From NCBI GenBank assembly GCA_028023455.1, contig JAQFVV010006454.1, positions 791,001-855,000 of the forward strand: DNA of 64,000 nucleotides, given 5' to 3'. This DNA is from Epiperipatus broadwayi. Its lineage: Eukaryota > Onychophora > Udeonychophora > Euonychophora > Peripatidae. Positions 51,726 to 64,000 of the stretch are shown piece by piece. Positions within the stretch are counted from its first letter, which is position 1, and each line of letters starts with the position of its first letter. Below the pieces are notes generated by a model. The model had not been told where the DNA came from and searched no databases. It saw only the letters and a list, made by a program, of their open reading frames with translations. The translations under genes were made by a program, and so were the position numbers.

Positions 51726-53900
51726 AGTATTATTGATAGATATATAAATAATTATACAATGTTATTTATATCATATGCAAATAAGATTATGTTGAAAATT
51801 ATATAATACTTATTATCAGTGAATTATATTAAGGTACAAATTCAAGAAATAAAAGCCATTCTCAAAATATGTAAAGTGTCAAGAAACATTATTGCGAATG
51901 TGTGTGGTATAATTTAATAAAAGTTGAAAAATAACCAGAAAAGATTAACATGTGTTTTGACGATCTCATAGTAAATTATGGAATCGAATTTTAAAACATA
52001 GGTATGCACAACACCTCATTGTTTTATAAAAAGTTTTACATGAAATTAAAAACTTAAAACAAAATAGCATATAGCGAAACAGGTTATTTTTAAATGACAC
52101 AACAGCTAAAATGTATGTATATTGTCACTTTAATTATTCAAATTATAAGATGAGTATATAATAGAAAGCAATATTTTGAATAAGGACAAATATGAATTCA
52201 GGATTGATAGGAAAATTACTTTACATATATTTAAAATTTTTAAAAAATGACCTGAAAAACTTATTAATACAATCAAAGAATAGAATGAAAAGATTGGATT
52301 ATATTTCAATATAAAAAGATTGTTTAAACATTTACTTTTTAAAAATGATGATTAAAGACAAAAAAACACCAGTTTGTACCACTTTGGATGCTTTATTACT
52401 GATAAACCTCTAAAAAGTTTTACAACACAAATTCTGAAAAATAACTTTACATGTGAATGTAGACTAATTGTTTAAAGTTATATAACTTTCTATAACTCTT
52501 CATGGATATGAATTGTTGAACCCTAAATAAATAGAATGGAAAAATTGGTGTTTTTAAACTGATTTGATAATAAAGAACATTGAAATATCATAGATGGCAA
52601 AAACATGAGCCAAGAAATGATCCATCAGATTATTTCTAAACTTTTTTTAAAACACAAAAATTCAGAATGAGTTAATTATGTATTTTTATTATAGAGCGTT
52701 CTATTTTACGAAAAAGTGTACATTTAGTAAGATAAAAGAAAAATACTAGCTATGAGATATATAGTCTGTATTATCATAATAATCAATATACATTAAAGTA
52801 TCTAAAAAAAGACAAACCAATAATTTAAAGTAAGCCCAAGTAATATCACTTGTTCAGAATTCTATATTGACTTAGTAAAAACCTAATAAATATTTTCAAT
52901 TTTAGATTCCAAACTTCAATTTAACTTTTCTCTATATTTTACCTGTTACGTGTTCAAAATATTCGTTTTTGTTTTATTTTGTTTTTTGCAGATTGCATTT
53001 TATATATATATAAAAAATAAAAAAAAACAGAAAAAAAGTAAACGTGAGAAAAAAAAATCTTTAAAAAAAAGTAGATAAATATCTTTAGCTTCTTTAAAAA
53101 TCAATAGCAATTACTGACCTCACTATAATTGTTATGCATTGATTTTAAATTTATTAAAAGATCAATAAAACTTCCGTGCAGTTTCCTACGGTAATGGAAT
53201 GTTTAATAATAGGTAAAGTAAATGGTATGATTTTATCAGTTTGATTTTGTTTTAATTAGTTTGTTTTTAGTTTTAAATCTGATCGCTTAAACATATATAA
53301 TATCATATAATTAGCAAATAAAAATTAATTTTTAAATTTATATAATATGTCTAAAGAAATTAATTTCGTCAAAATAAAAAGATTTTCTATTTTTAACCCG
53401 TTATTGTTCTTAGAATCTTCGTTTTATAATTTGTGTCTTATTTATGAACGAAACGAATAATTTGACACCAATAATTATTAATTGAGTATCATACGGTATA
53501 CAAATACTCTTTCTTGTAATAACTAGTTTTTTAAGAATTAGGAATAGCAATATAAAAATAACCATGAATTAGAAATAAGATATTCAAATTATTAAAACTG
53601 ACAAATAATTACATGCAATATGCAAATGGTATCGAGGAAAGAACAGGAAAGTCAATTACATGTATTACATCTGATTGTAAGAGTAAATACCTTTGATGAT
53701 AAGTTTATATGAAGATAGCAAATCTTCGAATAGACAAGCTTCAATATACTCCACACTCCAAGTCTTCAGTCATCCATATCATTGAAATTCCAATAACAAA
53801 ACACTCAAAGCCCTTTTTGATGTCAATATTTCGGTCATGTCCATATTGATCTTAAGTCACTCTGATCCCTCACATATAGGACCTTAATATGCCCCTTTAA
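51726..53900. other. AT-rich sequence, nothing recognised
   Basis: No open frame with family resemblance; homopolymer A runs near 53010-53060. Confidence 0.55.
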
Positions 53901-53936
53901 ATGCACAGAAAATATGTACGTAAAATGGTGATCTGA

Positions 53937-53980
53937 ACCAACTGATGAGTGCTGGTTCATCAAAAAATATGCATATTGGA
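53937..53980 (+). ncRNA. Hammerhead ribozyme relic, paralogue of 23345
   Basis: Stem I ACCAA (53937-53941) faces TTGG (53976-53979). The CTGATGA box is intact (53942-53948). Stem II is GTGCT/ATCAA with loop GGTTC, decayed relative to the AGCA(C/T) side at 23411's counterpart in the other copy. AAAA stands for GAAA (53964-53967), then palindromic TATGCATA as stem III with a UA cleavage site. The similarity with 23345-23430 continues for about 40 bases beyond the core. The element's ends were not found. Confidence 0.55.
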
Positions 53981-55296
53981 GATCATTTATCTTTTTTCAC
54001 ATGTACGTGATCATGTGAATCACTTATATGAAATTAAGCACATGGCTGTAAAGAGCTTGTCAATCTGCATTCAAATCACTTCTAATTACTACATTAAGTT
54101 TAATATAAACAATGTACTTATATTTGTATATTGTTTATACAAACATATATATACTAATTAATTAAAAAACTATCTTTGATAATATGATTTTATTATGTTC
54201 ATTAAAATAACTCTTTACATCACAGCGAATAATATTATAGGATTATTATCTTTTTTGTGAATATATAATACAGAATTAAAGTATTTATTCTTAATTCTAT
54301 TTGTATGAAATTTAACTCTGTTATAAAGTTTCAATTTATTCTATGGTATACAAAAAATAGCTATATAGAATTTTATAAACTATGCCTGGAATGCTTTTTC
54401 CATCTATCAACTTCTGTATATCTGCTAACAGAAATTATTTGAAATGATTCATATAATTTATTTAAAAAATATGAGCTAATTGACCTTGCTATTTGTTAAT
54501 TTTATAAAATGTAATGTATATGTGTGAAATACATGAAAGCAATCCACATCTAAATAATACTAATCAATACTAATAATCTCAATCTGTTTGTTGTGAAGGC
54601 AATCTTTTTTGTTATGATAGAGATCGTTATTCACCATTATCTATGATCTAGTAGTTTATATATATACAATAAAGATTGTTACTTGATTAAAAGAGATTGA
54701 AATGTATAATTCAAAGAAGTTTAACTAAACCTCATTAACCAGGCAAATGTAATCTATTTTTGAAAGTATTTACATATAGTTAGTTTTAACATTTGAACTG
54801 TACTGAAACCATGAATTATTTAGATAACAAAGCTAATAATATTTAAGACTAGATTTGTTTATAAATGTAAATATATTAAAGCAGTTCACACCAAAATAAT
54901 ATCAAACATTAGCAGGACTCTCAACATATATAATCATCCATTTAATGAATAATAATTATGTAATGTAATTTTCACCACATCATTCTTATGTAAGGTAGGG
55001 ACTGGATTCTATTTGTTTTTAACACCTTGTGAATAAATAGTATAAATGGTGGCAACAAATCATACAAATAACTATTTTAAATCACATAAATAATTTCAGT
55101 TATTTTCATGACCTTGTTCAACTGGAAACTATTTAAATTTGGTTTAAGCAAACTTCATCATATTATATCTCAATATTCATAAAGTTTGCCATTTGCACTT
55201 TGACTATTAATTAAAAAAAAAAATTCTATTTAACAAAAAAAATAAAAATAAATACATTTACATTTTATTCACATCAAATAACACTATATATATATA
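53981..55296. other. AT-rich sequence, nothing recognised
   Basis: Ends in the (TA)n tract that abuts the 3.5-kb repeat copy B. Confidence 0.55.
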
Positions 55297-58200
55297 TTGT
55301 AACCGTTCGATTGTTGTCCCAACTACATAATATCACCAAAACATAAGTGCGCTAAGAATTGTAACCTCGATCACCGATCAATTCCCGCTGCACATTGTCA
55401 GCTATTAAGAGCTGTAACCAAAAGCATATCATGCCATCTATATTATGCACCAAAGACCACAACCAACATCTGGAGCAACTTACCACAGACCAAACTAATG
55501 ATATAACATAAATTTTTTTGATTTCATTTGATTGCAGCCAGGGTGTACCGTGAAGACCTATCATAGTAGTATGATAAAATACATTAAACAAATTATAAGT
55601 ATGTAATGTTATTATCTTTCAAACCTTAATTTGCGATTTTCATTGTATGAGACCCGATGGCCGACCATGTACAAGATGGCATAATTTGTGGAACTACATA
55701 AGATTATGAAATTTTAAACCATCTATATGATTTTTAATACAAATGCTAGTCCAGGTAAAGCTTTGCAATAAATAAACATAAATACTTGGGTTCTTTTTTT
55801 ATAGTTTACTATATCACTGAGACTCTTATTATACTGACAAATGACAATTTAAAAACGTTAAGTAAATATATTCAATCATGTCATTATCTGGTAAATCTGT
55901 TTACAGGTTTAATAATCAATTTATATTGTATACTAGAATCAACTACGCAAAGCTAAAATGATGGAAAAGGTAAATGGGATTTTATTGTACCTTACATATC
56001 ATAAACTACCAAAGATGAAAAGCATCCAAATGTTTTCTCAAAATATCACTAAACTCTTATATCATGTTGACGATAGTATGTACTTCAATGTATGCTCTAT
56101 CCAAGGTTTATGATTTCTGATTTTACGAATGACAAATAGCAACGACACAGTAAGTTTAATTATAAATCAACGTTTATTTACAAATTTATGAATAATAAGT
56201 AATTAATTCCAATGTTATAATTAAAGACATAAATAAACAAATAAAATAAATAAATTATAATTCCATCGACTTTCTTCAATAACATATCATAGGTACAGTT
56301 TTTAAAAACCTAATCATACCTTATATTTCAATTTGATATAATGAATGTATTGAGGAAATTATACTAAATTCAACATCAACTCATGAAACATCTAATGTCA
56401 TTTCCAGATTCAATAAATCTATACCGTAAACTTATAATAATATAATAAATAATATTATATCTGTATGATTTAGCTATAATGCAATCATTAAATAAAGTGA
56501 AAATTCAAACTTACATTCAGGTAAATAATAATCAACCAACAGTTAATTATTATGAGGTAACTTGAATAGAATGTCCTGCTACAATTTAATGATCTAACTT
56601 ATAAATTATACTTACAAATGGAAGAAGATGATTTAGCAGAATAACTAAAATACTTTGCCCAATTTATATCTATGAAGTAAAACCATATTCCTGTGGATGC
56701 ATTCATCTACACATAGGAATTAAATAACACTAAATGCTTTGTGGATTTATACACCATCATAAAGTAATAAGTATAATTACACAATTCCACGGATTAACCA
56801 CCAGCGCAGGAATGAGTGTAAAATACAAAAAATGGCAATTAAGTAATCTGCGGATTAACCACCAGCACAGATTAATGCCTTTTAACATTATAAAACAACA
56901 TTACTATTTACTTCACATTAAAGTGCAAAATCATCCTCCTCAGTTATTCTGACCATTCAGAAAACACTAACATTTTAGCAAATGTGGGTTCTTGCATAAT
57001 AAAATGTTACACTAATCAGGACAACTAATGTACTAACTTATCTTGCTTAAAATAAAACATATGTAATATAATATAAGTAATATTAGTATAGGAATAGAAA
57101 TCTGGAAAGACTCACAAAATACCTCATGAAAAATTGATACATCTCATAAATTCATTTAGTACTTTTCAAGCTTTTTCGCAAGTGCTATTCTCTTGAATAA
57201 GTATTTTATTCAACCCCTATTAATTTAAACTTAATAAAATATAACTTATGAACTTCACATGCAAGTTCATATAATGATAAAATTAAAGTAATGCATTATT
57301 CATCAAATACATAAAATCTAACAGGTGTGTGTGTGTGATATAAATTAAATGTATAGCATTTTATAGTTCAATACATGAATTCTAGCAGGTGTGTGTATCA
57401 CAAATTAAATTGTATAGCATTTTATAACTACAAATATGATCTGTGAAATCCATGTACGATGTGTTGAACAATAAATATACGAAGCAATAGCTACAATTAT
57501 AGTTGAATTCCATACATGTAATTTTATCCATTTGTATTAGTTATTATAAGCACTATTAGATTAACGATTTTACGTGGCTCCATAAACATGAAACAATTCC
57601 AAAACATGACACGCAGAGTTTAAATGAAAATGTTTTTTCATAAGTTATTAATTTCTACATTTCTCTATTAAAACTGTTCCAAGTTTATCACATCCATGCT
57701 AATATTTATTTATCCACGCTTAAATCTAGGAATACTAATTATAACAATTAATTTAATCATTCCAAACTGACGATAAAATTAGAAAATAGCTTTGATTAAT
57801 TAATTGAAGACTGTTTTTATTATCCAAATGGTAAACAAATTAACTAGCAAATATATTACTGGCATTGCAAAGTTAAATATCAATCAATACTATATTTTTT
57901 ATTAAAATTATAAACGGAAATATTAAACTATGTTAATAACTTTAACATTTTACTTTAATTTAAACTTCTTCTTTTTTAAAAAGCAAATTTTCATATTTAT
58001 AAAACTTCTGTAATTAAAATACTTATTTAATTTTTCCAAATTGTAGAATAATAAATATTTTAAAACATACCAAAATCTTGCAATTAATTCTGCTTTTAAA
58101 CTGGAAAGCTCCGACATATTTCAAATGTAATATTGGAAAACTATTATTAGTGATTTGATCCACCTGGCTAGCCGACTTGAACAGACTTTTAAATTTAGCA

Positions 58201-58817
58201 ATTCATCTTATTATTAAATACCACTATGTTATTTTTACGTTTATAGAAAACTTTGTGGTAATCCATTTACTTGTTAACTATTTTAAAATAAGCTTAACAT
58301 ATTTACACCATTTGCCTTTTACCATTTTCTTTTCTTTTTCCCTCCCAAAAGCAACACTATCAGACGATCTTTTTTTTTTAATTCGTGCTCCTTTCTTTTT
58401 TTATATTGAAACGCATACGTAATTACTGTATTTATTTTTAATAATTAAATTTAGTTGAACAAATGGTTTTTTTTTTAATTCAATGGAAATAATTTTTAAG
58501 ACCATTTTAAACAAATAAAAATTATTATTATTTTTAATAATATTTTACCAAATTTAATGTGTTGTCAAAATTTTTAAAAAGTTAAACATTTTGATATGAA
58601 TTAGTATATGGAAAGAAGCAATTTAAATTTATTAAAATAATATAGACAACAAGTAAGGCAAAATATTACCCATTCTCTCTAATAAATTATTTTGAATATA
58701 AGAGAGTAATCTGTTCAAAGTGCAAATCAAGCCAATCAAATCACCAAAAGAAGACAGAGAAATTTTTATACCAGTTACATCAATTATTATATTTTATACT
58801 AAAATATATGGTTACAA
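55297..58817. mobile_element. Non-coding 3.5-kb interspersed repeat, copy B
   Basis: 3521 bp from TTGTAACC (55297-55304) to GGTTACAA (58810-58817), flanked by TA-rich tracts, collinear with copy A (32968-36961). It lacks the nested 505-bp insertion and has its own local duplication of about 80 bp at 57311-57428 ('aggtgtgtgt...gtatagcattttata' twice). No ORF and no recognisable transposase. Confidence 0.72.
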
Positions 58818-60095
58818 TATATATATATATATATATATAAATTAGTTATTACCTAAAAATAACTCCAGCTTCTTGCATGTTAAGAGTCTTATAATAACTT
58901 AAATACTTTTACATGTGTAGGAAAAAGATTTTTATATTATATTTGCTCACTATATTTGATCTGATATAAATGATATGTAAGGTTGTATTTTATTAAGCGT
59001 AAAATTGCTTAGTATTGAATAAATTTTAAATAAATGAAGTGTATGTTTTCTCAGGTTGTGATTTAATTAAATTAAATATGATTTATTCTATTTAAACCTC
59101 AATATATTTCTATAAATATCATTTGCAAAGATACTATGGCAGTAATTCCATATGTTATCACAATTTAATAAGTAACTTAACTCCAAAAAATATGCATATC
59201 CATATACTTTTTTATCTACTTTGAAATAAATAGAAACTTTTTCATCTCTTTAAATATACTATATAAAGTTTAACCAGTACTTCTAAATGTAAAACATTGT
59301 CTATATAAAAAATAGAGGAATACTTGTAAACACTCTCAGTATGCAGCTGCCACCTTTTAAAAACTTATGATCTTGTCACTAAAACTCACTTCACTATTGA
59401 AAACATACTATGTGTAAATTAAAACTAAGTTATCAGATAACAAAAAATTAACTATATACAATGTTTATTAAGTTTACATTTTATTCATTCTAAATTAATT
59501 CTTTCACACAAAATTAATGTGATGTATGATATAGAATTGTGAATCATTAAATAAATGTATGTACCTGTTGTTCACATTTTATGTCATGAAGAAAATGCTG
59601 AAATATACTTTCACAATAAAAATAATAAATTTAACATACTTTTTTAAAAAGAAAAATACATAAATATTACAGTTCTCTTTTAATAAAGTTCATAGGTCTC
59701 CCAAAATGTCTTATATCATGGTAGTCTGTAAAAACACATGGTAAAAGTTGGAGTTGGAGAAAAGATTTATTAAAAATTATATGTGAAGGCAAAATTCTTT
59801 TAGTGTATTGCTTATATGAATTGTTTAGTATTAAATACAGTAATCTGATAAAATCAATTAGCAGTTTCTTGGAAGTTTTTAATAAATTCTACAATTGTTT
59901 ATTTTTAAAATATTTCTTCTATGGATAGTTAAGTAGATTGTTTAAAAATAAACAATTAGAAGATGTTTTTCAAACCAGAAGAAAAATAGCAGATCAGTTA
60001 AAAAGCTAATGAACCTCAAATTTATCTTTTAATTTCCCATAATTATTAGTTGCTTACACATAAGAAAAGTTGTATAAATATATCTGTAAAATAAG
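58818..60095. other. AT-rich sequence, nothing recognised
   Basis: No gene, repeat unit or RNA motif recognised. Confidence 0.55.
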
Positions 60096-60099
60096 GCAG

Positions 60100-62190
60100 T
60101 GATGATCCATTAAAAGAAAATTAAATGTGTGAAATAATCTAAAGGACATACAAAAAAGTTTACAAAACTGTAAATTAATATTGATGAAAAGTTATTTTAA
60201 AACAATAATAAATGATCAACATTATTAAAAAGAGAGATGGCATCATGAAATGTGTGAAGATTTTTACTTAAGGTTATGTAATAATAATGAACAACAAAGC
60301 AAGTTATTCCTTAGAATTTCTCTTATCTTTTGAATTACCAAAAATTTTAAATGAAGAGGTGATATATGCAATTAAATTTACAAAACTGATGAGTTTCCAG
60401 AAAAATGTGAAATTGTTTTGGTATCTTAACAAAAACAAAAAATGAAGTACATAAATTGTTGCCAATATTGTCTAAATGAAAAAGATGTCAGTTGATTGGA
60501 AGATTGCAGCAATAATAATGATATTTAATGTTTAGAATAATTTTATGATCTGTAGACTTATAGTCTGTTAACTGTTTATCACTGTTAATTGCTTTGGCTT
60601 AACTTCACCTCTTGCCACTATCTTTACTACTGGTTTGAAAACATTGGTCTCAATCATGTGGCAAAATTTTTAATTAAATTGTTTGATTTTGTAAATAAAA
60701 CATATACTTTCTAAATTTTATTTACATATTTGTTTTTTTTTCACAAAATATTGCTGTAATATTTTAGTAAGATTAATAATGTGATTAGAAATATATTTTC
60801 TTAGAAAATATTTAGTTTTAGAAGATCTAATTAATAATATGTGGCTGCAACTTGTAATTGACTAAAAAGTTCATTTTTGTTTCACTACAAGATAATTATT
60901 TTTATCATATTTTAAAGATTATAAATAAAATTTTAACTTTTCTATAATATTTTGTTAGCTTTCAGATATGTAAACAAAAAATTTGGGGGACTTTACAAAC
61001 TAATTTCAAATAAATTTGATTTTTTTAAATTCAATTTTGTTTCAGCAATATAACTAACTATTCAATAAAGGAAACACTCATATTCTTAGATGAATTTCAC
61101 TTTAGTAATTTTTTGCCTTTGAAATGTTAAAATAATACTTTTACAAACAATTTTTGTTAATAATATACATTTATGTAACAAAACATAAAGAATAAAGATA
61201 AAATTGATCAAAAGAAAAGTTTGATGTTTTCTCCGACCACTACTATGATGATATTTAAATAAATAATCTGCTAAGAAATATGATAAAGAAGATATTAAAA
61301 ATTGCAGATCTATTAGTCATCTAATCACTTCTACATAAAAAATAATTACAACTCATTTACATTGAATTTTAATTTAAACCACACAAAATACTGAAATAGA
61401 GACAAAATGCTTTTAGCATACAGTATGATATCCAAATATTAAGAAAGACTCAATGAATATGAATTACTATTGTATTTCAAATTTGTAACTTAAAAAAGAA
61501 ATTTGATTCTGCAAGAGCATCAATAGGAGTATTGTCATATTTGAAAAAAAATATTTATAAATATGCAACAAAATTAATTAAACTATGAGATTATTTTAAA
61601 ATTTTTAACCTTGATAAAAGTGTATGACGGAATGATTCCATATTTCAAAAACTTTTTGGAGCAATTTTATAAGAAATATTATATGAACTAAAATGGAAAT
61701 CTAAGGAAATTAAAATATATAGTTATTTAAATCATCTAGATTTTTAGACAATATTGTTATATTTGTTTCAGACTTCAGAAAATATTGCAAAATTTATCAG
61801 ATGAAACATTGATAAACATGAATTAAAACAAATTAGCAGCCACAAATACTTTAGTGATTTAGTCAGTTTGTTAATATAGATGGTAAAATATACTGAAAGA
61901 AATTAAGCATAGAATTATATTTGGGTGAAGTGCATTTTGCGAAAGTAATTTAATAATAAAAAGAAATATTACTATTTGTTTCATACTTATGGATCTGAGA
62001 CTTGAACACATAACACAAAAGCAGTAAAGAGACTTCAGACAACCCAATTACATAATTACTTATAATGGAAGTAATAAGAAAGGATCATATACATAATATT
62101 TGAATGAGACAACAAACAGATATCATTGACATTATGGAAAGAATTAAACCTGAAATAAATCTACTGGATTTCAATAGATTGTAAAACATA
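60100..62190 (+). pseudogene. RTE LINE relic, reverse transcriptase region, with nested insertion
   Basis: Plus-strand frames match the preserved RTE protein in order: KRDGIMK (about 60228), ELPKILNEEVIYAIK (about 60332-60378), DWKIAAIIMIF (about 60495-60528); after an insertion, DKEDIKNCRSIS (about 61281-61316), KKFDSARASI (about 61497-61530), and a C-terminal RLQTTQ...NETTNRYH region (about 62024-62140). Stops and frameshifts throughout. The catalytic box is not recognisable. Much older than the copy at 28.8 kb. Confidence 0.75.
60529..61247. mobile_element. 719-bp insertion of unknown type inside the RTE relic
   Basis: Splits the RTE relic between the '...AAIIMIF' and 'KEDIKN' parts. An 11-bp direct repeat, atgatatttaa, lies at 60518-60528 and 61248-61258. 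The inserted DNA has no ORF, no A-tail and no inverted ends that I can see. Confidence 0.6.
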
Positions 62191-63790
62191 GAACTCATGT
62201 GATATAATTACAGGAAATAGGAAAGTTTGTTGGTATGTTGTGATAATAATATGTATTGTAACAAATATGTAAAATGAAAAATTGCATCAAAGTAAATATA
62301 TATTTTTGTTAAAAGGATTACCTAACATAGATCCCTTAAATAGTTGTCATAATAGTAATTAAAGAAGGGAGACATATTGAAATAGAGAACAAAAAAAACA
62401 ATTTAGAATTTAACAAAATAAAATTGTCAAATTGTACCAGACTTGTTTTAAAATAAAGAGAAATAGAAGAAAGATGAATAATAAAATTTGTATGAAACTG
62501 TAGGGATAATTTAAGAGTTTTAATTAGATTTTTCTATTGAAAGAAAATCTAATTAATGGGCAGTAAAGTAATGTCATTAATAATTACTTACCTTCTCTTT
62601 AAAAACTACAAATTCAAAATGTTATGATGTACTATGAAAATGAAGAGAAAAAAAGAAGAGAGAAGTTTAAAATTGTGTTATTTATAAATTTACTTTGATT
62701 GTGAAATATTTTAAGCCAAAATATTAATTTTAAATAAAAATTACATTTAAAATATTTTTTGTAAAATTAATATTTAATCAAGAAAGAAGGAATTAAGATT
62801 TTACTGTAAATTAGTAAATCCTATAAACCAATTAGATAAATAATTCTGTAATTGAAAAGAAGGCTAATTAATAAAAAATAAAAAAGTGATTAGCATGGGT
62901 GATCACAGAACAATGGTTGTTCAAAGATACAAAAGCTAATAAATTATTAGTTGTTATTCTTCATCTGTTGATTTTGATGTTGTGTTACTGACATTATCTT
63001 TTGAATTTTGCAGTCTCAGTCACTATGGATTCTTAGTATTGTGAATCAATCAATGTATAGAAATATCTGTGGATGTCTTATTACATCATGCTCTGCTAGA
63101 TTCGCAGAATTGTTTTTATTCAGTCTTAGACTATGCAGTTCCTATAAATTAGTGATAGCCTGAGATATGACAACAACCCTGACCTGCTGTTTCTGAGACA
63201 TCAACCTGTACTACATTCAAGAATGTTGCTAGACATTTAGATGAAGAAGATATGCACTGTCCAGGAAGAAAGAGCTATATAGCTGCTTGGTAATTGGGGT
63301 CTAATGCAAGAATACTGTTACAGAACTCATATTATGCAAATGAAAAAATTAAAGGTTTTTTAGAGACTCTAAGTAACATCAAAAGAAATAAATGGGTAAT
63401 CACTTTAAAAAAAACCTTAATCAAAATCTTAGGTCAAAAATAAGCCAAAACTGAATCAAAGTCTGATTCAAACTGAAGTGAGGCTAAGATTTATATTTTC
63501 CTTACAAATCTGGTTAAAATCTAAAAAAATACTATACTATTATCTTCTTATTTAAGACTAAATAAATTATTTTTAAAATAACTTTGTAAATAATTCAAGT
63601 TGTGTCATTTTTATGTTATTAAAACTTGGTATGTTATAATATGTAAATAAATATTTTAGATAATTGTTAATTTCGTCTGAATTTTCTTCTCTCTGAGTCT
63701 CTCACTGCATAAAATGTATTCAAAAATAAAATGTTAATTATATAATCATGTTTCAAATATTCAAAATCTGATCATTAATGAATTGAATTT
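62191..63790. other. AT-rich sequence, nothing recognised
   Basis: No coding signal or structure recognised before the homopolymer block. Confidence 0.55.
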
Positions 63791-63811
63791 CTTATGTTCA
63801 ATTGAGTTAAA

Positions 63812-63957
63812 ACCCCCCCCAAAAACCCCCACCCCAGAGAAGGGAAGGGAGGGTGGGAAACCCCCAAAGGGATTTTTTTTAAAAAGAGGGAAAAATCTTT
63901 TTGGGGGGGGGGGGGAGGAGGTCCAAGGGGATTTTTTGTGGTGGGGGGGGGGGGGTT
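63812..63957. other. C/G homopolymer-rich block, probably low-quality sequence
   Basis: Runs of C, then G, T and A of 4 to 13 bases dominate, in a window where such G/C runs are otherwise nearly absent. Open frames rich in Pro or Gly on both strands here are artefacts of those runs. Confidence 0.7.
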
Positions 63958-64000
63958 GGTATTAGACCATGAAACAAGCACTAGAAGTGTTTTAATTTTT

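Noticed and set aside
63775-63981. Pro-rich and Gly-rich short proteins
   Set aside because: Produced by C/G homopolymer runs that look like sequencing errors.

Overview
This window looks like repeat-dominated, gene-free DNA from an AT-rich metazoan, probably an invertebrate. I infer this from three things. Base composition is strongly A+T-rich throughout. The transposon families are animal-type: RTE and Tx1/L1-like LINEs, Penelope-like elements (PLEs), Merlin, hAT, a Gypsy-like LTR element and a tRNA-derived SINE. No host exon, rRNA or functional tRNA is recognisable. I cannot name the species.

Layout. 1-5.1 kb: decayed Tx1/L1-like LINE. 6.0-6.9 kb: a long perfect-type hairpin element beside a hAT-type MITE. 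10.0-12.55 kb: 3' end of a Penelope-like element with a GIY-YIG endonuclease domain, strikingly depleted in C on its sense strand. 12.7-16.8 kb: Merlin-type transposon whose broken transposase lies between inverted arms of about 1.2 kb. 16.9-20.7 kb: a direct duplication of about 1.1 kb at 1.75 kb spacing, the second copy interrupted by a foldback insertion. 21.8-22.3 and 23.1-23.5 kb: further foldback elements. 25.5 kb: tRNA-like SINE. 28.8-30.9 kb: well-preserved 5'-truncated RTE LINE. 31.5-32.5 kb: second Tx1-like fragment. 33.0-37.0 and 55.3-58.8 kb: two copies of one non-coding 3.5-kb repeat, the first carrying a nested foldback insertion. 38.8-39.3 kb: large GATA array. 39.7-41.0 kb: tandem plus inverted repeat element. 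44.0-47.8 kb: Gypsy-like relic. 47.9-48.1 kb: second Penelope relic. 51.2, 38.3 and 60.1-62.2 kb: older RTE relics. The last 200 bases hold homopolymer blocks that look like poor-quality sequence.

The most interesting content is a set of small, non-coding, foldback/tandem elements. Several carry hammerhead-ribozyme cores (CUGANGA, stem II, GAAA, very short palindromic stem III, UH cleavage site). The best is on the minus strand at 40071-40113, with the whole catalytic core intact; a second good one is at 22183-22226; relics lie at 40350, 40768, 23345 and 53937, with weaker candidates at 19744 and 20288. Where unit length can be read it is about 320-455 nt. The elements are arranged as tandem partial copies plus an inverted partial copy, and several are bounded by 12-14 bp direct repeats that fit target-site duplications. 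Two have paralogous uninterrupted sites in this same window. This resembles the 'retrozyme' class of non-autonomous retroelements thought to be spread as circular RNAs by Penelope-type machinery. Two Penelope relics lie in the same window. That PLEs mobilise these elements here is inference.
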